From the NCBI GenBank assembly GCA_017455005.1, contig JAFTBX010000144.1:1-58395 (forward strand): a stretch of DNA of 58,395 bases, read 5' to 3'. The position numbers and the translations under genes are program-made. The notes below the pieces were generated by a model. That model searched no databases, was not told the origin of the DNA, and saw nothing but the letters and a program-made list of their open reading frames with translations. The DNA comes from Lachnospiraceae bacterium (lineage in GTDB: Bacteria; Bacillota; Clostridia; Lachnospirales; Lachnospiraceae). This document shows positions 17,189-25,431 of the stretch, one piece after another (position 1 is the first letter of the stretch; the number at the start of each line of letters is the position of its first letter).

Positions 17189-17818
17189 ATGGCAAAGGAA
17201 AAAACTGAAATGAAGACCAGGATCGCCGTGCTGGTTTCAGGCGGCGGAACCAACCTGCAGGCACTGATCGACGCCGAAAAGTCAGGGATCATAAAGAGCG
17301 GCGAGATCGTACTCGTGGTCTCCAATAATCCCGATGCATACGCGCTTAAGCGTGCTGAAAATGCAGGCATCCCGTCTGCGGTCATGACCCGGAAGGATTG
17401 CGGCGGAAGCCGTGAAGCATTTGAAGAGAAGCTGATCGCGACGCTGGAAGAAGCCGGCATCGAAATGATCGTACTCGCCGGCTTTATGAGCATCTTAAGT
17501 GAGCGTTTTATCGCAAAGTACCGTGACCGGATTATCAACGTGCATCCGTCACTGATCCCGTCTTTCTGCGGCGAGGGCTTTTATGGCCTGAAAGTTCATG
17601 AAGCGGCCCTCGGCTACGGCGTCAAAGTTACCGGCGCGACCGTACACTTTGTGAACGAGATCCCGGACGGAGGACGCATCATTCTGCAGAAGGCAGTGGC
17701 CATCCGTAAGGGAGATACGCCTGAAGTCCTGCAGAAAAGAGTCATGCAGCAGGCCGAGTGGAAGATCCTTCCCAGGGCATGCGAGATGGTGGCTGCATCG
17801 CTGAAGAAAGCAAAGTAA
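17189..17818 (+). CDS. purN: Phosphoribosylglycinamide formyltransferase (folate dependent)
   Basis: 209 residues from ATG 17189 (GTGAGG); ATG 17210 behind AAGGAA is an equal choice and would give the more typical short N-terminus. Transfers the formyl group of 10-formyl-THF to GAR. VSGGGTNLQAL holds the phosphate loop; INVHPSLIPSF carries the catalytic Asn and His, and HFVNEIPDGG the acidic residue region. Confidence 0.94.
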   Translation: MAKEKTEMKTRIAVLVSGGGTNLQALIDAEKSGIIKSGEIVLVVSNNPDAYALKRAENAGIPSAVMTRKDCGGSREAFEEKLIATLEEAGIEMIVLAGFMSILSERFIAKYRDRIINVHPSLIPSFCGEGFYGLKVHEAALGYGVKVTGATVHFVNEIPDGGRIILQKAVAIRKGDTPEVLQKRVMQQAEWKILPRACEMVAASLKKAK

Positions 17819-17873
17819 ATTTCAAGACAAGTTGCGCATTAACATATCTGGTATCATAAAAAGGAGCATGGCT

Positions 17874-18584
17874 ATGGATATTTACGCGATCGGTTCAATC
17901 GCAGAGAAACTGAACACCAATACTTATCCCGGACGCGGAATCATTCTCGGCATTACGCCGGACGGAACAAAGGCAGTTGCGGCATATTTCATCATGGGCC
18001 GCAGCGTGAACAGCCGCAACCGCGTATTTACCGAAGAACCGGACGGCATCAGCACGGAGGCGTTTGATCCGTCTCTTCTCAAGGATCCGAGCCTGATCAT
18101 CTACCATCCCGTCAGAGAACGCCAGGAAGGTCTGATCGTAACGAACGGCGACCAGACCGATACGATCGCGGACGGCTTTGCCGAGGGAAGGTGTTTTGAA
18201 GACTCCCTTCGTACGCGTGAGTTTGAGCCGGACGGTCCGAACTGGACGCCCCGTATCTCCGGCCTGCAGCTGAAGGACGGCAGCTATAAGATGTCCATCC
18301 TGAAGTCAGCTGACGCGGAAGGAACGGCGTGCGTACGCCATTTCTTCGATTATCCGCCGATGCCGGGCGTGGGCCATTTCATCCATACCTACGTATGTGA
18401 CGGCAATCCGATCCCGACGTTCCAGGGCGAACCGGAAAGAGTCGACATCGTTGATGACATCGATGAGTATACCGGCATTCTCTGGAACAACTTAAACAAA
18501 GATAATCGCGTCTCCCTCTTCGTGCGCTATACCGATATCGAGAGCGGAGAGTATGAGCAGCTGATCGTCAACGATAACACCTGA
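17874..18584 (+). CDS. IMP cyclohydrolase, stand-alone (PurO/PF07826-like)
   Basis: 236 residues from ATG 17874, seven bases after AAGGAG; the ATG at 17868 is too close and the one at 17832 has no site. Family marks are PGRGIILG near residue 20, then YFIMGRSVNSRNRVF, matching the archaeal-type PurO/IMP_cyclohyd fold and not the MGS-type domain of PurH. It would close FAICAR to IMP. It precedes an AICAR transformylase that lacks its own cyclohydrolase domain, so the two genes together replace bifunctional PurH. Confidence 0.85.
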   Translation: MDIYAIGSIAEKLNTNTYPGRGIILGITPDGTKAVAAYFIMGRSVNSRNRVFTEEPDGISTEAFDPSLLKDPSLIIYHPVRERQEGLIVTNGDQTDTIADGFAEGRCFEDSLRTREFEPDGPNWTPRISGLQLKDGSYKMSILKSADAEGTACVRHFFDYPPMPGVGHFIHTYVCDGNPIPTFQGEPERVDIVDDIDEYTGILWNNLNKDNRVSLFVRYTDIESGEYEQLIVNDNT

Positions 18585-18625
18585 GATAAGCTGGAGCGCG
18601 GCGCGCGAAGCCATCCGGCTTATCT
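18584..18625 (+). repeat. Hairpin between the IMP cyclohydrolase and transformylase genes
   Basis: AGATAAGC (18584-18591) pairs with GCTTATCT (18618-18625). The inner part is G+C rich (GCGC-GGC-GCGC). It starts at the last base of the stop codon, as the related hairpin at 11681 does, and shares its GATAAGC/GCTTATC arms. Confidence 0.6.
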
Positions 18626-18663
18626 GTAAAATATGCTAATGACATACAAGGAGGTCCCTTCCC

Positions 18664-19842
18664 ATGAATGAATTTGAACTGAAATACGGATGCAACCCCA
18701 ATCAGAAACCCGCAAGGATCTACATGAAGGACGGTTCGGATCTGCCTGTTGAGGTTTTGAACGGCCGCCCCGGATTCATTAACTTTCTGGACGCGTTCAA
18801 CAGCTGGCAGCTCGTAAAGGAGCTCAAAGAGGCTACGGGACTTCCATCAGCAGCTTCCTTCAAGCATGTATCGCCTGCAGGTGCCGCAGTGGGACTTCCG
18901 CTTTCCGAAACGGACAAAAAGATCTATTTTGTGGAAGATAATGCCCAGCTGAGCCCCATTGCATGCGCATATATCCGCGCAAGAGGTGCAGACAGGCTTT
19001 GCTCCTACGGCGACTGGGCAGCGCTCAGCGATACCTGTGACGCAGCGACTGCGGCATACCTCAAGGAAGAGGTCTCCGACGGCGTCATCGCTCCCGGATA
19101 TACCGATGAGGCTCTGGAGATCCTGAAGACCAAGAAGAAGGGCAACTACAATGTCGTAAAGATCGATCCTGATTATGTTCCGGCACTGCAGGAGTGCAAG
19201 GATGTCTTCGGCGTCACTTTTGAGCAGGGACACAACAACTTCAAGATCGATGAATCCCTCCTTCAGAACATCGTTTCAAAGAACAAGGACCTTCCCGATC
19301 AGGCAAAGATCGACATGATCGTCGCGCTGATCACACTGAAATATACCCAGTCCAATTCCGTATGCTATGTCAAGGACGGCCAGGCAATCGGTGTCGGTGC
19401 CGGCCAGCAGAGCCGTATCCACTGCACCAGACTTGCGGGACAGAAGGCGGATAACTGGTATATGCGCCAGAATCCGAAGGTGCTTGATCTGCAGTTTGTT
19501 GACGGCATCCGCCGCCCGGACAGGGATAACGCGATCGACGTTTACACCTCCGACGAGTATGAAGATGTGCTTCGTGACGGCGAGTGGCAGCGTATCTTCA
19601 AGGTAAAGCCGGAAGTTCTTACCGCGGAAGAAAAGAAGGCATGGATCGCGACGCAGTCCGGCGTGACGGTCGGTTCTGACGCGTTCTTCCCGTTCGGTGA
19701 TAACGTTGAGCGTGCCCGCAAGTCAGGCGTACAGTATATCGCGGAGCCCGGCGGATCGATCAGAGACGATCACGTCATCATGACAGCGGACAAGTACAAC
19801 ATGGTGCTGGCATTCACCGGCATGAGACTGTTCCATCATTAA
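18664..19842 (+). CDS. purH: AICAR transformylase, stand-alone (PurH C-terminal type)
   Basis: 392 residues, start behind AAGGAGG. Matches only the AICARFT half of PurH: it begins at ELKYGCNPNQKPAR, has the catalytic SFKHVSPAGAA (Lys67-His68), and ends GMRLFHH as PurH does. The N-terminal MGS-like IMP cyclohydrolase domain of ordinary 510-residue PurH is absent from the start, with no sign of a frameshift upstream. The missing activity is supplied by the gene at 17874. Confidence 0.9.
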   Translation: MNEFELKYGCNPNQKPARIYMKDGSDLPVEVLNGRPGFINFLDAFNSWQLVKELKEATGLPSAASFKHVSPAGAAVGLPLSETDKKIYFVEDNAQLSPIACAYIRARGADRLCSYGDWAALSDTCDAATAAYLKEEVSDGVIAPGYTDEALEILKTKKKGNYNVVKIDPDYVPALQECKDVFGVTFEQGHNNFKIDESLLQNIVSKNKDLPDQAKIDMIVALITLKYTQSNSVCYVKDGQAIGVGAGQQSRIHCTRLAGQKADNWYMRQNPKVLDLQFVDGIRRPDRDNAIDVYTSDEYEDVLRDGEWQRIFKVKPEVLTAEEKKAWIATQSGVTVGSDAFFPFGDNVERARKSGVQYIAEPGGSIRDDHVIMTADKYNMVLAFTGMRLFHH

Positions 19843-19896
19843 TGGCTTTGAATCATCGTTAAGTGAAACGAATCTAAGATCAGGAGGATGACGCCC

Positions 19897-21168
19897 ATGA
19901 ACATCATGGTGGTTGGCGGCGGCGGAAGAGAACACGCCATTATCAAAAAACTCAGGGAAAACAGTTCTGTTGACAAGATCTACGCTCTTCCCGGCAACGG
20001 CGGCATGGCTGCCGAGGCGGAGTGCGTGAATATCGGCGCAAAGGATATCGACGCGATCACGGCATTTGCAAAGGATCCTGCCAATGCTGTCGATTACGCA
20101 GTTGTTGCGCCGGACGACCCGCTGGTTCTCGGATGCGTCGACGCGCTGGAAGCCATCGGCATCCCCTGCTTCGGTCCGCGCGCCAATGCAGCGATCATCG
20201 AAGGCAGCAAGGTGTTTTCCAAGAACCTGATGAAAAAGTACGGCATTCCGACAGCAGCATATGAAGTGTTTGACGACATGGAAGCCGCGCTTAAATATCT
20301 CGAGACGGCACCCATCCCGACGGTCATCAAAGCAGACGGACTGGCGCTCGGTAAAGGCGTCATCATTGCCATGACCAGAGATGAGGCAAAGAATGCCGTC
20401 ATCAGCATGATGCAGGATAAGGTCTTCGGAAAGAGCGGAGATCATATCGTGATTGAAGAATTTCTGGAGGGACCGGAGGTATCCGTGCTGTCCTTTACAG
20501 ACGGTAAGACAGTTGTGCCGATGATCTCCTCCATGGACCATAAGAGGGCAGGAGACAATGATACCGGGCTTAATACCGGAGGTATGGGCACGGTAGCTCC
20601 CAATCCGTACTATACGGAAGCGGTGGCTGCGGAGTGCATGGAAAAGATCTTCCTGCCTACGATCCAGGCCATGAACGCCGAAGGACGTACCTTTAAGGGG
20701 TGCCTGTATTTCGGCCTTATGATCACCAAGGACGGTCCGAAGGTGATCGAGTACAACTGCCGCTTCGGTGATCCGGAGACCCAGGTCGTGTTACCGCTTC
20801 TGGAGTCTGATCTGCTGACCATCATGCAGGCAGTAACGGACGGACGTCTCGCGGAGACTGAAGTAAAATTCAGCGATAAGCATGCATGCTGCGTCATCAT
20901 GGCATCCGAGGGATATCCGGTCAAGTATGAAAAGGGATATGAGCTTACGATCCCGGCAGAGATCGCAGATAAGGTCTATGTGGCCGGCGCGGTCATCAGG
21001 GACGGAAAGCTCCTTACAAACGGCGGCAGAGTACTTGGATGTACGGCGATTGCCGACAGCCTGCAGGATGCGATCACGGATGCTTACAAGCTGGTAGACC
21101 GTGTGCATTTTGATAACCAGTACTACCGTCATGATATCGGACAGCGCGCATTGAAGGCGGGCTGCTGA
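19897..21168 (+). CDS. purD: Phosphoribosylamine-glycine ligase
   Basis: 423 residues from ATG 19897, nine bases after AGGAGG (ATG 19888 overlaps the site). ATP-grasp ligase joining phosphoribosylamine and glycine. VVGGGGREHAI at the N-terminus, KADGLALGKGVI (ATP binding), NTGGMGTVAPNP and YNCRFGDPETQ are all present. Full length. Confidence 0.96.
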   Translation: MNIMVVGGGGREHAIIKKLRENSSVDKIYALPGNGGMAAEAECVNIGAKDIDAITAFAKDPANAVDYAVVAPDDPLVLGCVDALEAIGIPCFGPRANAAIIEGSKVFSKNLMKKYGIPTAAYEVFDDMEAALKYLETAPIPTVIKADGLALGKGVIIAMTRDEAKNAVISMMQDKVFGKSGDHIVIEEFLEGPEVSVLSFTDGKTVVPMISSMDHKRAGDNDTGLNTGGMGTVAPNPYYTEAVAAECMEKIFLPTIQAMNAEGRTFKGCLYFGLMITKDGPKVIEYNCRFGDPETQVVLPLLESDLLTIMQAVTDGRLAETEVKFSDKHACCVIMASEGYPVKYEKGYELTIPAEIADKVYVAGAVIRDGKLLTNGGRVLGCTAIADSLQDAITDAYKLVDRVHFDNQYYRHDIGQRALKAGC

Positions 21169-21183
21169 GAAATCAGGCGATCC

Positions 21184-21254
21184 GGCAGGCGGCGGCAGGT
21201 AAAGCTGCCGTCCTGCCGCTTGAACATCAGGAAATTACCCGGTCATCAGACCGG
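21184..21254 (+). repeat. Two hairpins between purD and purL
   Basis: The first (21184-21217) has GGCAGG/CCTGCC outer and CGGCAG/CTGCCG inner stems with a small bulge. The second (21239-21254) is CCGGTC-ATCA-GACCGG, ending 27 bases before the purL start. No T-runs. Confidence 0.55.
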
Positions 21255-21281
21255 TCAATCAAGCATATAAGGAGAAACCAG

Positions 21282-24200
21282 ATGGTATACAGGGTATTTG
21301 TTGAAAAGAGAAAGGAACTCGCGCATGAGGCGTCGAGCCTTTTCAGTGATGCGCGCAACCTTCTCGGGATCGAAAAGCTCGAAGACGTACGCATCATCAA
21401 CAGGTATGATGCCGAGAACATAGACAAGCCGCTGTTTGACTACGCGGTCGGTACCGTCTTTTCAGAGCCGCAGGTCGATATCGTCTATGGTGAAAATGAA
21501 CTTGCGCTTTACGGTGCGCATGCTTTTGCAGTGGAGTATCTGCCGGGCCAGTTTGACCAGAGAGCGGATTCCGCTGCGCAGTGTATCCAGATCATCAGCC
21601 AGCAGGAGCGTCCGCTGGTCCGTTCCGCGAAGGTCTATGCCCTTTACGGCGATCTTTCGGAAGCGGATATCACAGCGATCAAAAGATACGTGATCAACCC
21701 CGTCGAGGCAAGAGAAGCCGGCTTTGAAAAGCCGGAGACACTGAAGGCGGAGTACGAGATCCCGACATCTGTCGCGGTGCTCGACGGATTCCGTACATTT
21801 TCGAGAGAAGCCCTGGAAGAGTTCATCCGCAAGAACGGACTGGCGATGGATATCGACGACATTCTGTTCTGCCAGAGCTACTTTAAGGAAGAAGACAGGG
21901 ATCCTACGATCACCGAGATCAAGATGATCGACACCTACTGGTCGGATCACTGCCGGCATACGACATTCAATACAATCATTGATAAAGTCAGCTTTGAAGA
22001 TGAACTGGTCCAGAAGGCGTATGAAGAGTATCTTGCTACAAGAAAGGATCTGAACCGTACGAAGCCTGTATCCCTGATGGATATCGGTACGCTGGCGGTC
22101 AAGGCCCTCAAGAAGGCAGGAAAGATGGACAAGCTTGACGAGTCCGAAGAGATCAACGCCTGCACGGTCAAGATCAAGGTGGATGTGGAGGGCAAAGAAG
22201 AAGACTGGCTGCTCCTCTTCAAAAACGAAACACATAATCATCCGACGGAGATCGAGCCTTTCGGCGGCGCCGCGACCTGTATCGGCGGCGCGATCCGTGA
22301 TCCGCTTTCGGGAAGATCCTATGTTTATTCCGCGATGCGTCTGACCGGCGCGGCGGATCCGCTTCTTCCCGTCAGCGAGACAATCCCGGGCAAGCTTCCG
22401 CAGCGCAAGATCGTAACGACGGCAGCAAACGGTTACAGCTCCTACGGCAACCAGATCGGACTCGCGACCGGCATCGTAGACGAGCTCTATCATCCCGGCT
22501 ATGCCGCTAAACGTATGGAGATCGGCGCAGTCGTGGCAGCAGCGCCTCAGTGCAATGTCCGCCGCGAAGTACCGGCTCCCGGAGATGTGGTCATACTGCT
22601 TGGCGGAAGCACCGGCAGAGACGGCATCGGCGGCGCGACCGGTTCTTCCAAGGCGCATGACAGCCATTCCGTCGAAAACTGCGGCGCAGAGGTCCAGAAG
22701 GGTAACGCGCCGGAAGAGCGTAAGCTTCAGAGACTGTTCCGCAACGCTGAAGCATCCAGACTGATCAAGCGCTGCAATGACTTCGGTGCAGGCGGCGTCT
22801 CCGTAGCCATCGGAGAGCTGGCGGACGGGCTGGATATCGACCTCAACGCGGTTCCCAAGACATATGAAGGCCTTGACGGAACCGAGCTTGCAATCAGCGA
22901 GTCACAGGAACGCATGGCATGCTGTGTGGAAGCAAAGGATGAGGCACGTTTCCTGGAGCTTGCGGCAGAAGAGAACCTCCAGGCCTGCAGAGTCGCTGTT
23001 GTCAAGGCTGACCCGCGTCTGACCATGACCTGGAACGGCGTGCAGATCGTAGATATCAGCCGTGCTTTCCTCAACACGAACGGCGCGGAAAAACATATCA
23101 CTGTAGAAGCGGCAAAGGCGGATCTGAAGCCTCAGACCTTTGAAAAGGATTTTGCGGAGCAGATGAAGGAGATGGCAGGAAGTCTCGACTGCTGCTCCAG
23201 AAGAGGCCTGAGCGAGCGTTTCGACTCCACCATCGGCGCAGGCACGGTCCTGATGCCTTTCGGCGGCAAATACCAGCAGACACCGATCCAGGCGATGGTC
23301 CAGAAGATCTCTGTCGAAAAACAGCATACGGATGACTGCTCCGTGATGTCATGGGGCTATGACCCGTGGCTGACGGAACAGAGCCCGTTCCACGGCGCGT
23401 ATCTTGCTGTCGCGGATTCTGTATGTAAGCTGGTCGCGACAGGCGCCGAGTTTAAGGATGTCTATTTAAGCTTCCAGGAGTACTTTGAAAAGCTCGGACA
23501 TGATCCGAAGAAGTGGGGCAAACCGCTTTCGGCACTGCTTGGCGCATTCCGCGCGCAGATGGAGCTTGGGATCGGCGCGATCGGCGGCAAGGACTCCATG
23601 TCCGGCACCTTCGAACAGATCCACGTACCGCCTACATTGGTCTCCTTCGCGATCACGACCGCAAAGACCGGGGAGATCATTTCGCCTGAGTTTAAGAAAG
23701 CAGGATCGGGAGTCATTCAGATCACTCCGAACTATGGCGCGGACGGGCTGCCGGATGCAAAATCCCTGCTCGATACCTTTGACGCCGTGACAGGCATCCT
23801 TCGCGCGGGCAATGCTGACGCCTGCTATACGCCGGGCATGGGCGGCATCGCGGAAGCAGTCTTAAAGATGGCGATCGGCAACGGCTTCGGATTTACCTTT
23901 GATGATGCCCTGGAGATCCCGGAGATCTTCGGCAAAAAGTACTGCACCTTCCTTTTGGAGATGAAAGACGGGGCTGCGGTTCCGGAAGGAAACTATACGG
24001 TACGGAAGATCGGTACCGTGACCGGTGAAGAAAATGCTTCGATCTCCTGGCGCGGCAATTGCCTTGCGCTCGCCGACCTGCAGCAGACCTACGAGGATAA
24101 GCTCGAGAGCGTATTTGCCTGCAACATCGAACAGGGCGGAGAGAAGCCGGAGAATTACTGCTATGAGGCAAAGGAATGGGCTGCACCGCTTGTAAAGGCG

Positions 24201-25001
24201 GCGAAGCCGAAGGTCCTGATCCCGGTCTTCCCCGGCAACAACTGTGAATATGATTCCGCAAAGGCAATGCGTGACGCGGGCGCCGAAGCTGAAGTTTTCA
24301 TCATCAAGAACCTGACTGCAGACGCGGTCTCACGCAGCGTCGAGGACTTCGCGGCTAAGGTGAAGGAAGCCCAGATGATCTTTATCCCGGGCGGATTCTC
24401 CGGCGGTGATGAACCGGACGGAAGCGGCAAGTTTATCACGGCATTCTTCCGTAACCACGAGATCAAGGAAGCGGTAGGAGACCTGCTTGACAACCGCGGC
24501 GGACTGATGTGCGGTATCTGTAACGGATTCCAGGCACTGATCAAGCTGGGCCTGGTCCCGTACGGCAAGATCATCGACACTGACGCAAGCTGCCCGACAC
24601 TGACCTTCAATACGATCGGCAGACATCAGTCCCGTATCGTACGCACGAGGATCGCGTCCAACAAGTCTCCGTGGCTGTCACTGACCAATGTCGGCGACAT
24701 CTACAGTGTTCCGATCTCCCATGGTGAAGGACGGTTCCTTGCGGACGAGGAACTGATCAGGAAGCTTGCCGCAAACGGTCAGATCGCGACACAGTATGTC
24801 GATATGGACGGAAATGCTACGTTCGACATCCATTTCAACCCGAACAACTCCATGGCTGCGATAGAGGGTATTACCTCTCCGGACGGCAGAGTCTTCGGAA
24901 AGATGGGCCACTGCGAACGCACCGGCGCGGGTCTTTACAAAAATGTGCCGGGAGATTATGATATCCGTATGTTTGAGGCAGCGGTACGGTTCTTCCGCTA
25001 A
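21282..25001 (+). CDS. purL: Phosphoribosylformylglycinamidine synthase, single-chain (PurL-PurQ fused)
   Basis: 1239 residues. ATG 21282 lies behind AAGGAG. The long form contains the synthase and a C-terminal glutaminase in one chain, so purS and purQ are not needed. Synthase marks: FKNETHNHPTEIEPFGGAATCIGG and repeated glycine-rich ATP loops. Glutaminase marks: FPGNNCEYD, IPGGFSGGDE, nucleophile Cys in CGICNGFQAL, and the catalytic pair in SHGEGRF. It converts FGAR to FGAM. This clostridial clade (TIGR01857-like) is distinct in its N-terminus from the proteobacterial long PurL. Unlike the PurF homologue, its glutaminase looks intact. Confidence 0.95.
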   Translation: MVYRVFVEKRKELAHEASSLFSDARNLLGIEKLEDVRIINRYDAENIDKPLFDYAVGTVFSEPQVDIVYGENELALYGAHAFAVEYLPGQFDQRADSAAQCIQIISQQERPLVRSAKVYALYGDLSEADITAIKRYVINPVEAREAGFEKPETLKAEYEIPTSVAVLDGFRTFSREALEEFIRKNGLAMDIDDILFCQSYFKEEDRDPTITEIKMIDTYWSDHCRHTTFNTIIDKVSFEDELVQKAYEEYLATRKDLNRTKPVSLMDIGTLAVKALKKAGKMDKLDESEEINACTVKIKVDVEGKEEDWLLLFKNETHNHPTEIEPFGGAATCIGGAIRDPLSGRSYVYSAMRLTGAADPLLPVSETIPGKLPQRKIVTTAANGYSSYGNQIGLATGIVDELYHPGYAAKRMEIGAVVAAAPQCNVRREVPAPGDVVILLGGSTGRDGIGGATGSSKAHDSHSVENCGAEVQKGNAPEERKLQRLFRNAEASRLIKRCNDFGAGGVSVAIGELADGLDIDLNAVPKTYEGLDGTELAISESQERMACCVEAKDEARFLELAAEENLQACRVAVVKADPRLTMTWNGVQIVDISRAFLNTNGAEKHITVEAAKADLKPQTFEKDFAEQMKEMAGSLDCCSRRGLSERFDSTIGAGTVLMPFGGKYQQTPIQAMVQKISVEKQHTDDCSVMSWGYDPWLTEQSPFHGAYLAVADSVCKLVATGAEFKDVYLSFQEYFEKLGHDPKKWGKPLSALLGAFRAQMELGIGAIGGKDSMSGTFEQIHVPPTLVSFAITTAKTGEIISPEFKKAGSGVIQITPNYGADGLPDAKSLLDTFDAVTGILRAGNADACYTPGMGGIAEAVLKMAIGNGFGFTFDDALEIPEIFGKKYCTFLLEMKDGAAVPEGNYTVRKIGTVTGEENASISWRGNCLALADLQQTYEDKLESVFACNIEQGGEKPENYCYEAKEWAAPLVKAAKPKVLIPVFPGNNCEYDSAKAMRDAGAEAEVFIIKNLTADAVSRSVEDFAAKVKEAQMIFIPGGFSGGDEPDGSGKFITAFFRNHEIKEAVGDLLDNRGGLMCGICNGFQALIKLGLVPYGKIIDTDASCPTLTFNTIGRHQSRIVRTRIASNKSPWLSLTNVGDIYSVPISHGEGRFLADEELIRKLAANGQIATQYVDMDGNATFDIHFNPNNSMAAIEGITSPDGRVFGKMGHCERTGAGLYKNVPGDYDIRMFEAAVRFFR

Positions 25002-25058
25002 TGTCCGACAGATTGTCAGTACAAAGAGAAATAACAGCAGTTTAGGAGTAGAGGCAAC

Positions 25059-25313
25059 ATGGAATACTCATACAAAACAAGAGGCACCTGCTCAAGCAGG
25101 ATCGAATTCGAACTGGACGGCAATGTCGTTCACAATGTACGTTTCACAGGCGGATGCAACGGCAACTTAAAGGCAATCGGCATCCTGACGGAAGGCATGA
25201 CCGTGGAAGAAATCGAAACCAAACTGAAGGGCAACACCTGCGGTTTCCGCGACACTTCCTGTGCGGACCAGCTCGCACTCGCTGTACGTAAGGCGCTTGA
25301 TTCACAAAAGTAA
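25059..25313 (+). CDS. TSCPD domain protein (TIGR03905-like)
   Basis: 84 residues, start behind TTTAGGAGTAG. Small stand-alone copy of the domain found at the end of class II (B12) ribonucleotide reductases. Conserved cysteines lie in TRGTCSSRI, FTGGCNGN and GNTCGFRDTSCADQLA; here the name-giving motif reads TSCAD. In clostridia it is usually called a uncharacterised TSCPD protein. Its place between purL and guaB suggests a link with nucleotide metabolism, but its function is not established. Confidence 0.88.
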   Translation: MEYSYKTRGTCSSRIEFELDGNVVHNVRFTGGCNGNLKAIGILTEGMTVEEIETKLKGNTCGFRDTSCADQLALAVRKALDSQK

Positions 25314-25321
25314 GATAAGGC

Positions 25322-25349
25322 CGGCGGCGGCCCTGAAGGACTGCCGCCG
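25322..25349 (+). repeat. Hairpin between the TSCPD gene and guaB
   Basis: CGGCGGCGG pairs with CTGCCGCCG (one G-T pair) around a short loop; no T-run. A TATAAT at 25355-25360 follows but lacks a fitting -35. Confidence 0.55.
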
Positions 25350-25431
25350 ACAAGTATAATGACAACGGCAACTTTAGCTGAGGTAGTTCCAGCGCTTCAG
25401 CCATATAATTACAGACATGGAGGAAAAACCA

